Positions 22,790 to 33,389 of a stretch of 64,000 nucleotides of DNA are shown piece by piece. Location: NCBI GenBank assembly GCA_026686845.1, contig JAIVEN010000003.1:3474501-3538500 (forward strand), in the 5' to 3' direction. Source of the stretch: Adenanthera pavonina. Lineage: Eukaryota > Streptophyta > Magnoliopsida > Fabales > Fabaceae. The position numbers and the translations under genes were made by a program. Below the pieces are notes generated by a model. That model was given only the letters and a program-made list of their open reading frames with translations. It was not told the DNA's origin and ran no database searches. Every line of letters begins with the position of its first letter. Within the stretch, counting starts at the first letter, position 1.

Positions 22790-24129
22790 TACTACAGAAA
22801 TAGGTTTTCTAGGAGGTTTTTTTTTTTACCTTTCTTGGTGGTTAAAAAATGCCTTCTATCAAACCGCCAAAGAAAAGGGGGTGATTTTTTATGGCCTTTT
22901 GTAGGTGGTTATATATAGATAACCCCCTACTAAAGTCCTCCTTTAAGCACATAAGGGTCACTTTTTATATGTGGTTATTAAAATAATTGGTCTCTATGAA
23001 GTACTGTAAATTAAAATATTAGGAAGTATTTCCCAATTATTAATATATAGTACTTCCCAAGTACAATTGTTGATTTTTGTAAGCGGTTATCTGCGTAACC
23101 GCCTACAAAAGGTGAGTTGTCAAGGGAAACGTAAGAACCGCCTACGTTTCCTTCTTCTTCTTTTTTTTTAAATGTATTAAATTTTTGGATTCCTCATATA
23201 TTTTTTGAACCTGTAATTAAACCTAGCATAGTACAATGTACAAAGCAACAGCCACATATAACAAACCAAAAACAATCTCACATGACTATACTCTTCGTGG
23301 GCAACAAACCATAACAATCATGTATCATGTAACTAAGTCACCCACCAAGCAACAAATGAGGTCAAAAACCAAATTCTATAGAAAGCTCTAACTTTAAAAA
23401 ACTATATAAATGAAATGAAAAACCATACAAAGCTCTAAGTCTATAAAAGGAACAGAACATTTGAAAAGCAACCAAGAGACAAAATCAAAGTCTAAGATCC
23501 AAGAATACTAATGTATGAACCTTTTATTCCATATTCATTATTGCCACATCTCCCTCCTCCCCTTTTAGTAGTGCACTCATGTAATGATCAACCACATAAT
23601 CACTCTACTCGACAATCAATTCATCAATTCCAACTGTGGAGTATCTAGTACGTAGGTATCCGGGAAGTACTGTAAATTAAAATATCATAAAGAAATCAAG
23701 TTGCATTACTAAAATTAATCAAAAGTTACTTAATTAAGATATGTACAATGTAATTACATACCTTGATCGGGATGGAGCTCTGGTCATGTATAATAATATC
23801 TTTCATAAATTTCAAAACATAATATCCACAATCAATGTCGTTATCTTGCTTTGGGCACTAAGCAAAAAGATATATACACATTAATTTCAAGGAATATCAA
23901 TTTTGCTTGAATATTAAGTTATAAATACATGTATCAACATCCCTTTATATAATTGTGAATATTTTATTGTTTGCTTTTTGCTATGCTTATTACTATTGTC
24001 ATTTAACCTGCGGTCTGAGCGAAACATTTTCACGGCTCTATTAAACATGAGAAAAAAATTAATGTAGAAAAACATTGAATTCAAACAGGTACATGTACAA
24101 AAGTATGTTTAGAAAAATCTTATTCTTAC

Positions 24130-24243
24130 TGATTGAACATCTCCATTATCTGCTTATGGGTTTCTGGCCCTGATCCATGTGCAAAGTCGAAATAATATAT
24201 TATTGGCTCTAGTGGGTTAATCACAATCAACATCCATTGTTCT
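24130..24243 (-). pseudogene. Ulp1/C48 protease-like exon of CACTA gene
   Basis: The minus-strand translation gives QWMLIVINPLEPIIYYFDFA then HGSGPETHKQIMEMFNQ, a good match to the HW..L.VI.P....YY.D segment of the Ulp1-like C-terminal domain of plant CACTA genes. An AG acceptor precedes it and a GTAAGA donor follows. The catalytic His-Trp pair reads Gln-Trp here, so the protease would be dead. Confidence 0.6.
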
Positions 24244-24335
24244 CTAATAAAAAAATAACTATTGTTAGCAAATTATAATTACATAGTTAACATGAAATAA
24301 GTCCTTATTCAAAATTTTAGTGTTAAGTTGCTCAC

Positions 24336-24540
24336 CCATAATTGAAAGGTTCCAAGAATAACACATCCTCACTAACCCTTGCCATGAACGTATTTGCAAC
24401 CTCTTGGTATTGTTCTATGATTCTCTTCTAGGGTATTATAGTTTGAAAAGCTAATATCTCTTAGGAGTGGAGGAATACAAATCTAACTGTCAGATTGTTA
24501 GGCACCAAGAATTTCTCATACAGCAACCTAACATGGAAAA
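24336..24540 (-). pseudogene. Upstream Ulp1-like exon of CACTA gene, with stops
   Basis: The minus-strand translation includes EKFLVPNNLTVRFVFLHS and EDVLFLEPFNYG, typical of the start of the Ulp1-like domain. A GTGAG donor follows at 24335-24331. An in-frame TAG (24428-24430) and a second stop break the frame. Confidence 0.5.
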
Positions 24541-24562
24541 AGAAATGTAGTAATAATCCATA

Positions 24563-24780
24563 CTAAAATGAAAGGTCAATTGGATCATAGTTCATGTACC
24601 TAATGTATATGTTAATATTCATTGTCTTAAACTTCTGATAGTTCTCGATGATACTAATGATATCTGCAGTGATTGCTTTAAAGACTTCCTCATTATATAC
24701 CCCAATGTCATACTTGGCCCTCAATATCCTCCATTGGTTTCTCTCTACTAATCTTCTCAAGAGTTTGTCGTTTTTGTCAA
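24563..24780 (-). pseudogene. CACTA gene fragment between DUF8039 and Ulp1 parts
   Basis: An open stretch containing RRLVERNQWRILRAKYDIGV lies between the DUF8039-like and Ulp1-like pieces in the right order and strand. I do not recognise a catalytic domain in it. Kept as part of the same decayed gene. Confidence 0.35.
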
Positions 24781-25078
24781 AAAAACTACGTTAAGGTAAT
24801 CCTTTTGTTTGCTGAATATTTGACTCCTTTGATTGCCTTGTCCCTATGGTTGCTTGCTTCTCTTTTTATGTAACAAAGTTGGATAACAATAGAAAATTAT
24901 AATAAAGTGTAAGATGAATAAGCAAAGATTACACAATAGCAAATTATAATAAAGTGGCAATTGACATACCTTTATAGACGGACTCGATTGTTTGGCTCAC
25001 TTCTTTTTCACTTGTGCAATAAAGTTGGTCAATATGAGATGACCCAAAGAATACATAATAGCAAATTATAATGAAATG

Positions 25079-25312
25079 TCAATTGACATACCAAGGTAAT
25101 GAGTTTTGCAGGTTAACTACGTAGTTACCCACTTCCTTCACTACCATATCCGCCTCCTTAATAGAAACAAGCAACAAGGTATTCTCCTCTTTGGGAACTT
25201 CAATAGATACTCTCAAATGGCCTGCAAGTAAGGGCTTGTTGTGCAACATTCCTCCTAAGGTATTATCCATATTTCCTCTTACAACCACACGACGAGTTGA
25301 GGTATCCAACAA
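25079..25312 (-). pseudogene. DUF8039-like fragment of CACTA gene
   Basis: The 77-residue frame contains GNMDNTLGGMLHNKPLLAGH, then LRVSIEVPKEENTLL and a final EVGNYVVNLQNSLPWY. This follows the pattern of the DUF8039 domain in plant CACTA-associated proteins (N.va.Gt....KPL...HvRVSIEV...n.lLP....D...V..avG..v.WP..LV). It is collinear with the Ulp1-like pieces downstream. It looks like one exon of a broken gene. Confidence 0.55.
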
Positions 25313-25470
25313 TAACTAGCAATATGATACACCATATATACTAATCATAACATCACAAATTTATATATGGAAAAAAAAAACTATAGACTTAATTAATAAG
25401 AAAAGCAATTACCTTAGGGAGATATGTAGAATGAAGAGTGCAACTATCTTTGACATTGGGGCTAGCTCCC

Positions 25471-28296
25471 TGTAATGACCCTGAATATTAATCTCAAGAT
25501 GATTATTGATAATTAGCACAGGACCGAAGAGGGTCAGGATAGGAGGAAGGGTCGAAATTAAGGCAAAGGGAGGAGCAAGTCAGAATGCACTGGCGCTGGG
25601 GTGAGGAAAAGTAGTGCCACTGCTGTCGAGAGACAGAAGGTACTGGCACCGCGGTGATAATTAGTACAAGATTGAAGGGGACCAGGATATGAGGAAAGGT
25701 CAAAATTGAGACAAGTAGAGGAAAGGGACAAAATGCACTGGTGATATGGTGAGGAGTTATAGTACATTGGCCATCGAGAGACAGAAGGCATTGGTGCCAC
25801 GACGAGCAATGCTAAATCAGTTTAAATTAGAAGTCAAACCAGTTACCCGAAGAAGAAGAAAACGGAGGATATACAACGTGCTCTACTATGGTTCAATATT
25901 TCCAGCCTTGGGGGTTCGATTTCTAGTATTTAGAAGCTCAAATCTTGTTAGTAAATCATTCGTTAACTCTCTTTTGTGTTTTTCTTCAAATTTTACTGAA
26001 GATTTTTCATGGATTTGGTTAGAGTTCCAATTTAGGTAAATTTTCACATACTAAAAATTGTGTATAAATGTGTTCTAGAGGTGTTGTTGGACATTCCTAG
26101 GGATTGGGTGTTGGTTTTATGATGTTTAAGTAGTATATTTCCTAAGCCCTAACCCTCAAACCTTGATATAATTGGGAATCCAAGGATGTATGAGTATGAT
26201 ACTGATTCTAAGCATTGCTTTGGGGGTTTTGATGCTTAGGTTTACTTGAGGAAGCTTTATTTTCTATCCAGTCTATGTTTGAGTTGGCAAATATGTATGC
26301 CAAGGTTGAGGAGATGTGATAGTAATGGGGAATTGAAGTTATGCAGGTTGTTTTTTGACCCAATTGTGATCTTTAGGCTCCGGTTTGTGTTTAGGAAGGC
26401 ATCAGATTGTTTATGGTTGCTCCATTGGCCTATCGAGATGTCAAGTGTGTTGGCCTATCGAGATGTCAAGTGTGTTGGTTGCTCCATTGGCCTATCGAGC
26501 TATAAGACATATCATGATCTTTTGGAGGGTTTTCTTTCTGTGTTTGTGATATATGTTCAGTCATTTTCATTTCATGATATACACGCCTTCTATATATATA
26601 TATGTTTTTCCTTTTAATATCATGATATGTCTTATAGCTCAGTTATGATTGATCATATTTATATCATGATATGTGCAACTACATGGCTAGTAAGTTATCT
26701 ATCCCTATCTCGTTATATGATGAAAATGGCAATATGATGTTAGTGATTATAATATATGTAACTTGTGATGATTATTGATATGAAATGATGATTATGCACC
26801 CCACGATGTGTTGTATACATTCATATGGCATGCTAGTACATTAGAAAGTGATATATGTTAACATGTTCGCATGCGTTGAGTATTATCACATTATATACAT
26901 TATTAAGACATATGGTCTGGGTGACGATGCTCTATATACCACGTGGTATGCTAGTTCACTAAATAGCACACAAGGTCTTGTGTTCAGGCGGTGCTGCTTA
27001 TTATATTCCAGTAACTAAATAATCATTCTATAGCTAGGAGGCTCAAGTGGCTGTGAATTTAGGATGCACCTTCTCTAAATAGCCACCAATTTGGGTGTAT
27101 CAAGGAAAAGAGAGTCATGGTTTAACCTTTGGTGCAATGGCTTTTGGCTAGGTCATGACCATTGGGGAGGAGAACTGGGTGATGACCCCGAAATCAACCA
27201 TCAGGGGTCGTTGGAAAGGGGTCATTGGTTAAGGTTACCTTGTCATGGTAACTAGCTCATGGTTCTAGCCGTGTATTAATGGGATTGGTGTCAGTGTACC
27301 ATGCATACCACATTGGTGATGAATTATATCTGTTATTAGCATGAAAGCATGATTTTGTCTATGTATGTGTTTATCCTTGATTACTGGGACGTATGTCTCA
27401 CCCCATGGCTAATAATTTCAGGTGAAGGATCTAGCTTTAACAAGGATAAGGAAGGCTTGGGCAAAGAGGATTAAGAGTGTACTTGTGGGTGCCGGGGACT
27501 GTATCCCCTGTGTCTTTGTTATTCCTTTATTTCCAGTAAAATGCCACTATTTTGTGTAGAGATTTATGAATCCATGTGATTTAGGACATGACTGTTATAT
27601 ACCTATTTTCAAATGTTGAATATGTCCTATATGTTATATGATATGTCTTTCCCAGACGTTTGGTTATGTTGGACTTGTAATTGATGTCTCTACATCCCTA
27701 TGGGGTGGTATGCGTAGAGTTTGAGCCCATTATGGGTTTTGGGCCTTGTTCATGTATTTTGGGGCATATAGTCAATTATGTGAATTTTGGGTTCAAAGGG
27801 GTCAAATCTTAGAGAAGTGGTTTCTCTGGGGTGGAACTTCCTTGGATAGGTTAGTTATGCCATTTAGGACTTATGTGAATGGTCCTTGAGTGCCAAATTG
27901 CCTTTGGTGGCAATTGGAGGTTGTTGGTTGTGAGTTTTGGCCCAAAAGCTACCAAATCGGTCACAGGTGTCCAAAATCTTCATACGGAGATAGATTGAGA
28001 AGAAACTGATGTCTATAGTTAGATTGAGACTATATTGACTTATAGGAGTTAGAATCAGGTTAATCAGAAGTCAGAGCACAAAGTTATGTGTGTTGAAAGT
28101 TTACCCTACAAATTAGCAATTTGCTTATACAAATTCTAATATGGGCGCTGTGGCACCAACCTATTCTATCCACCGTATGCCACAGTGGAACTATAGCTCT
28201 CCGTAGCTTAGCCTTGTTCTAGTCCCGTTCGAAGTTTTTCTGTGTTTTTGAGGTTTTAGGAGATGTTCCAGGTGTTTTAGAAGTAGGTTGTTACAT
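25471..28296 (+). mobile_element. Solo LTR, dominant gypsy family, in the CACTA gene
   Basis: It starts TGTAATGACCC and ends GTTGTTACA, 2826 bp, and is collinear with the plus-strand LTR 33390-35954. Landmarks include 'attgcctttggtggcaatt' near 27897, the ATG/CAT-rich centre and a 'ggtgaagg' boundary. It is longer than its relatives because of internal duplications (about 25525-25810 and 26420-26500). The flanks (ctccc / ttgcc) are not a clean duplication. It separates CACTA sequence on both sides, so it inserted there or arose by recombination between different elements. Confidence 0.7.
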
Positions 28297-28471
28297 TGCC
28301 TCCACTTGTACCCTATGTGATGACTGTATTTGATCGATTACCTTCACTTGTTTATACACTAACTCTTTCAACGCAGATATTTCATTATTCATCCAGTCCT
28401 TTATTTCCTTAAGTGTTATAGCTTCAACGTCAGAGGATGAATGACGTTTGGTTCCAAGAATAGCATTTAGT
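28297..28471 (-). pseudogene. CACTA gene fragment (upstream coiled-coil part)
   Basis: The minus-strand reading gives TLKEIKDWMNNEISALKELV followed by YKQVKVIDQIQSS, a helical, probably coiled-coil segment. It runs into the solo LTR and seems to continue on its far side (GASPNVKDSCTLH... just left of 25470) towards DUF8039. The assignment rests on this collinearity. Confidence 0.4.
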
Positions 28472-28987
28472 TCAAAGCGGTCAAATGGGATATGAAGTGC
28501 TTCATCTGAGATGAAACCTTATTGAACATGTTGGTTGAGCGAAATGGGACATGTGTGGATGGTCTATAGTGTTTCAATTGCCTTTGGTGGCAATTAAAGC
28601 CCTTAAGGTTTGAGTTTTGGCCAAAAAGTGACTGAAATGGTGTTGGGTATCCAAAATCTCCAGATGGAGATGAATTCAAGTGAAAATGGTGTGTATAGTT
28701 AGATTGGGATGAGATTGACTTATAGGAGTTGAAATCAAGTCAATTGCAGGTCGAAGCACGAAGTTGTACGCTTCGGAAATTTGCCCTGAAAAGTTGTAAC
28801 TTGTTGATATAGTATTAGCAAGAGGTGCAGAAGCTTAGCCATGGCGCTAAGTGGTTCTACTTTTCCTAGGCCATGGCGATACTGTAACTCACCATGGCTC
28901 AGCCATGTTTTGATGTTGTTCGGAGTTTCTCTAGGTTTTTTATGTTTTGGGAGTTGTTTTCAAGGCTTTTGGGAGTATGTTGTTACA
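28472..28987 (+). repeat. Truncated 5' LTR of the old gypsy element
   Basis: It matches only the last ~510 bp of the LTR 33390-35954 (from 'ggtcaaat...gatgaaacc' to TGTTACA). The first ~2 kb is missing and CACTA gene sequence abuts instead, which points to a deletion at about 28472. Confidence 0.75.
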
Positions 28988-28990
28988 TTT

Positions 28991-29006
28991 TGGTATCAGA
29001 ACAATG
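28991..29006 (+). other. Primer-binding site of the old gypsy element
   Basis: TGGTATCAGAACAATG lies three bases after the LTR end. One base differs from the tRNA-iMet-complementary TGGTATCAGAGC (GA for GG/GC type change). Confidence 0.75.
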
Positions 29007-29135
29007 ATTCAGGCTATTGTTTCTATTTGTGGTAATGCTTAGCACAATTTCAATTGCATAGGCTTGTATATTTCCATTGCAATACTAGTCCAGAATCACA
29101 TAACTAAACATGTTGTTACTTGTGTGTAGGAGGAA

Positions 29136-32100
29136 ATGTCTCACAAGGGCAGACAGAGTAATAGTGATTTGATGAGGGAGATGCATGAGATATTGACAGG
29201 CTTAAGTCACCAAGTGAATACCCAGGGGAAGCACTGAATAGACTGCAGGAGCAATTGAATCAACAAGAGTATGGCGATGTGAATGAAGAGGCTGTCATGT
29301 ATATGGACTCGAATGCTGGAGATAATAATGAAGAGGATGAGATGAAGCCTAAGAGAGTCCCGAGAGCTGAAAGAATAAGTATCTCTTCTCAATTGAAAGA
29401 CTTTCAGAAGTTCAATCCCCTAGCTTTAGAAGGTAAAATGGATCCTATATTGGTTGAAGAATAGGTGGATTAAGTTGAGACTATATTCGGTGTGATGAAT
29501 TACACCTCTAAGCAAAGGGTACAACTGGAGGTGTTTAAGGTAGAGAAGAATGCTAAGCGTTGGTGGAGAAGTATCTTACTAAGTATTGAAGCCAGGAATG
29601 GCCCCATGAATTGGGAACAATTTAAAGAAAGATTCTTTGCATACTACTTCCCTCCTGCCCTAATGATACAAAAGGAGGCTTAATTTCTAACTTTCTCATA
29701 GGGGAACTTGTTGGCTGATCATTATATTGACTGATTTTTGGATCTAGCTAAATATTCCACCTACTTGAAGAAACACCCTGATAATAAGTGGTAGGCACAA
29801 CGATTATTTGAGGGAGCCTGTGAGTAAATCAAGGAGCAATTGGCAGTGGTTGAATTTATGTCCTTTGAGGACTTATGTGCAAGGATGCTTGTTCCATCTC
29901 GACGAATGCAGGAGACAGAGGAAGAAAAGAGAAATTCAATGATCCATGCATTGTCTCATCTAAGACCAACCAGAGGTATTAGTAAAGGAAGCGGATCTGG
30001 TAGTAGCAGTGGCAATTGTGGTTCTAGTGGAGGAAGAGGTCATCATAACAAAGGCTATTTTGGTAGAGGAAAAGGTAAGTTTGGTCGAAACCAGTCTAAT
30101 AGAGGTCGGTTTGGCATAGGGTAATTATATAGAGGAGACTTTAGCCAAAGGAGCTTTAGTTAGAGTGAATTTACTAGAAGAGATGCAGTTCTTTCTTAAT
30201 ACTATTCAGATAGTGCCTCAACTCTTTACACAAGATGTAGGATGAATCATGGCAATCGATCGTGCTTGATATGCTATAATTGTAGGAAGCCGTGATATAT
30301 TTCACAGAATTGCTATGAGCCCAGACGTGATGATGCAATGAGAAGACCAACGATGATTGGACGAGTTTTTGCAATAACCCGACAAGAGGTGGATGCCATG
30401 CCTAATCTAATTCAAGGTAAACTTAAACTTAATGGTTCCTTTATACATGCATTGTTTGATTCTGGTGCATTGTATTCCTTTATATCTTTTGATTGTGCTC
30501 GAAGATTGGATATTGTGGCAATGGAGTTACCTTTTGAATTGTCGATTTCTACACCCACAGGAGTTTCATTAAGAACTGCTAAAGCTTGTTTGAATTGTAT
30601 GGTTGGTTTTGAACACCGAAGCACTATCCTAGATTTAATCTGTTTGCCACTGCAAGAGATTGATGTTATCATTGGGATTGACTAGTTGGAGTGAACAATG
30701 CTATTCTTGATTGTGCTCAAAAAATTGTGTCATTGCCAATAAATACCCCTAGTGTTCAAGGGGATGAAAATGTTTATATGTCCTTTGCCCAAGCCAACAG
30801 GTACTTGCAAAAAGAGTGTCAAGGATTTCTGGTTTTTTTCTCTATTAATGTAGATGTGGAAGGGGGAATAAAAAGACATTCAGTTGTTTATGAATACCTT
30901 GATGTGTTTCCAGAGGAGATTACTGACTTGCCACCATCAAAAGAGCTGGAGTTCTCCATCATTTGGTGCCCAGAACAAGTCTCATTTCTAAGGCTCCATA
31001 TCAAATGACACCATCTGAATTGAAAGAACTCAAAAAAAAGATTGAAGATTTTGTTGAAGAAGGGTTTTATCAGACCAAGCGTCTCGCCTTAGTGAGTTCC
31101 AGTGTTGTTTGTTAAGAAAAAGGATAATAGTCTCAAGTTGTATATCAAGTATAGGTAGTTAAATAAATAACAATCAAGAATAAATATCTCTTACCTTGGA
31201 TCGATGATTTGATTGATCAATTGGATGGTGTCTTGGTTTTCTCTAAAATTAATTTAAGGTCGGGATACCATCAACTTTAGGTGCATGCTAAGGATGTGCC
31301 CAAAATAGCCTTTCAAACTCAATATGGGTATTATGAGTTCCTTGTGATGCCTTTTGGGTTAACCAATGCCCCAACAATCTTCATAGAGTATATGAACAAG
31401 GTATTTCAGCCATATCTAGATAAGTTTGTAGTGGTCTTCATTAACAACATTATGATATATTCAAAGAGTGAGGAGGAACATGTACTTTATCTTTAGATTG
31501 TGCTACAAGTGTTGCAAGATCACTAACTATATGTCAAACTTAGCAAATGTAAGTTTTGGCTATGGAAGGTGAAATTTCTAGGTTATGTATTTTTTAGGAA
31601 GGTGTAGCAATGGATCTTAGTAAAATAGAAGCATTGTTAAATTAGGAAAAACCTTAATCAGTGATCAAAATTTGCAGCTTTCTGTGATTAGCAGGCTATT
31701 ATTGAAGGCTCATTAAAGGATTCTCTCAACTTGTTATGCCATTGACTAAGTTAACTCGTAAGGATAAACCTTTCATTGGGAATGACAAGTATAAGAGAGC
31801 ATTCCAAGAACTGACTGAAGGTTGATCTGATGTCCACCTCAATCTTGATTATCCTTAATCCATTCAAGCCGTTCACAATTTATATGAATGCCTCTAAGAA
31901 GGGTCTAGGGTGTGTGTTGATGCAACAGGGAAGAGTTGTGGCATATACCTCAAGGCATTTGAAACCTCATGAGGAAAACTACCTTACTTATGACCTTAAC
32001 CTAGTGGTTATAGTGTTTGCCTTAAAGTTATGGAGGCATCATCTTTATCGTGCTCAGTTTAAGGTGTTTAGTGATCACAAGAGTTTGAGATACCTTTTTG

Positions 32101-33346
32101 ATCAAAAGGAGTTGAACATGAGGCAAAGGCGATAGGAAGAATTCCTGAAGGATTATGAATTTGCTTTGAAGTATCATCTTGGGAAGGCTAATGTAGTGGC
32201 GGCTACGTTAAGTAGGAAGTTGATTCGTATAGCCACCATGATAATGAGAGAATAGCAATTGCTAGAAAGCCTGAGAGATTTGAATTTATCCATCAATGTG
32301 CACCCTAGAGTTCTAGTTGTGGGGTTTATTAATGTATCAAGTGAATTGTTAAGAAACATTTGCTTTGCATAGTTGGAGAACAAGTATCTCTTGTATGTTT
32401 GGGAACAAATTGAAATGGCAGAAACCTAGGACTTTGATATATTATATGGTGGTATCATTTGGTATCGTGGTCAGATTTATGTGACAAATGTTGCTGGGTT
32501 GCAGAAACTATTCTAGAAGAAACTCATAAGAGCAAGTATACTATTCACTCAAGCACCACTAAGATGTACCAAGATTTAAAGGAAGGGTACTTGTGGCCAA
32601 GGATGAAAAATTCAAACTCTAGAAGACATGCTACGAGCTTGTATTTTGGAGAATAAAGGCAATTGGGATCAATATTTACCGTTAGTTGATTTTGCCTACA
32701 ACAATAGTTACCACTCGAGCTTGTAAATGGCTCATTACAAAGCTTTATATGGTAGAAAGTGCAGATCACCATTATATTGGGTTAAACTTGGTGAGCAAAG
32801 TCTATTGGGCCAAGATATCATGGACCAAACCTCTCAAGAAATAGAGAGTATTTAACAAAAACTTCTAATTGCGTAGAGTCAGCAGAAGAGCCATGCAGAT
32901 AAAAGGAAGAAACCATTGGAGTTTGATGCTGGAGATCATGTATTTCTGAAGGTTACTGCTACCACAAGTATTGGAAGACTGATTTGAGCAAAGAAGCTCA
33001 CTCCATGGATATGGATCCATATCAAATCTTGGAGAAAATTGGGCCAATAGCATATTGAGTAGTACTACTACCTAATCCCTCATTATTGCATGATGTATTC
33101 CATGTGTCTCAACTTAAGAAGTACTACTGTGATCCATCACACATAGTTGATGATAAGGAAGTTCAATTATGAGAGGATCTAATTTTTTAGGCCATGCCAC
33201 TGCTAATTATCAATGTAAACAAGAAGCAACGAAGGAATAAAACTATCAAACTGGTAAAAGTGCTGTGGAGCGACCTGACATCCAATGACGTCATGTGGGA
33301 GATAAATGAGTTCATGTAAAGGAGATATCCTGAGCTTTTTGCTTAA
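29136..33346 (+). pseudogene. Degraded gag-pol of the old gypsy element
   Basis: Recognisable in order: Gag (29136-30120), a damaged zinc knuckle (CYNCRKP...SQNCYEP, about 30270-30320), protease DSGAL (about 30458), RT with MPFGLTNAP and FINNIM at 31438-31455 where FIDDI(L/M) is expected, RNase H (31830-32140), integrase zinc region (about 32540-32610), integrase C-terminal part ([18 protein letters not shown]) and a chromodomain-like end at 33346. Between about 32610 and 32620 the catalytic integrase core is missing: the text jumps from the HHCC end to [12 protein letters not shown]. There are numerous stops and frameshifts. The two catalytic Asp to Asn changes in RT are G-to-A transitions. 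Confidence 0.88.
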
Positions 33347-33371
33347 GGTAAGAGTTTAAAATTTCTTAATT

Positions 33372-33389
33372 TTTTTACGAAGGAGAAAA
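33372..33389 (+). other. Purine-rich tract before the 3' LTR
   Basis: ACGAAGGAGAAAA lies directly before the 3' LTR, which is the position of the polypurine tract. Confidence 0.5.

Larger units (their letters stand above)
22790..25470 (-). mobile_element. Remnant of a larger CACTA transposon, 3' half
   Basis: The left edge reads (t)ACTACAGAAATAGG, one base off a CACTA terminus. It is followed by subterminal repeats with 'ggtggtta / aaccgcc / taaccgcctac' words in both orientations (22800-23160). Protein fragments on the minus strand (DUF8039-like and Ulp1-like) follow to the right, then continue beyond the solo LTR at 25471-28296 into 28297-28471. The other terminus was not found. It is decayed and cannot encode an intact product. 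Confidence 0.6.

Noticed and set aside
25746..26617. ORFs of 97 and 123 codons
   Set aside because: Inside the solo LTR 25471-28296, with no similarity to any protein I recognise.
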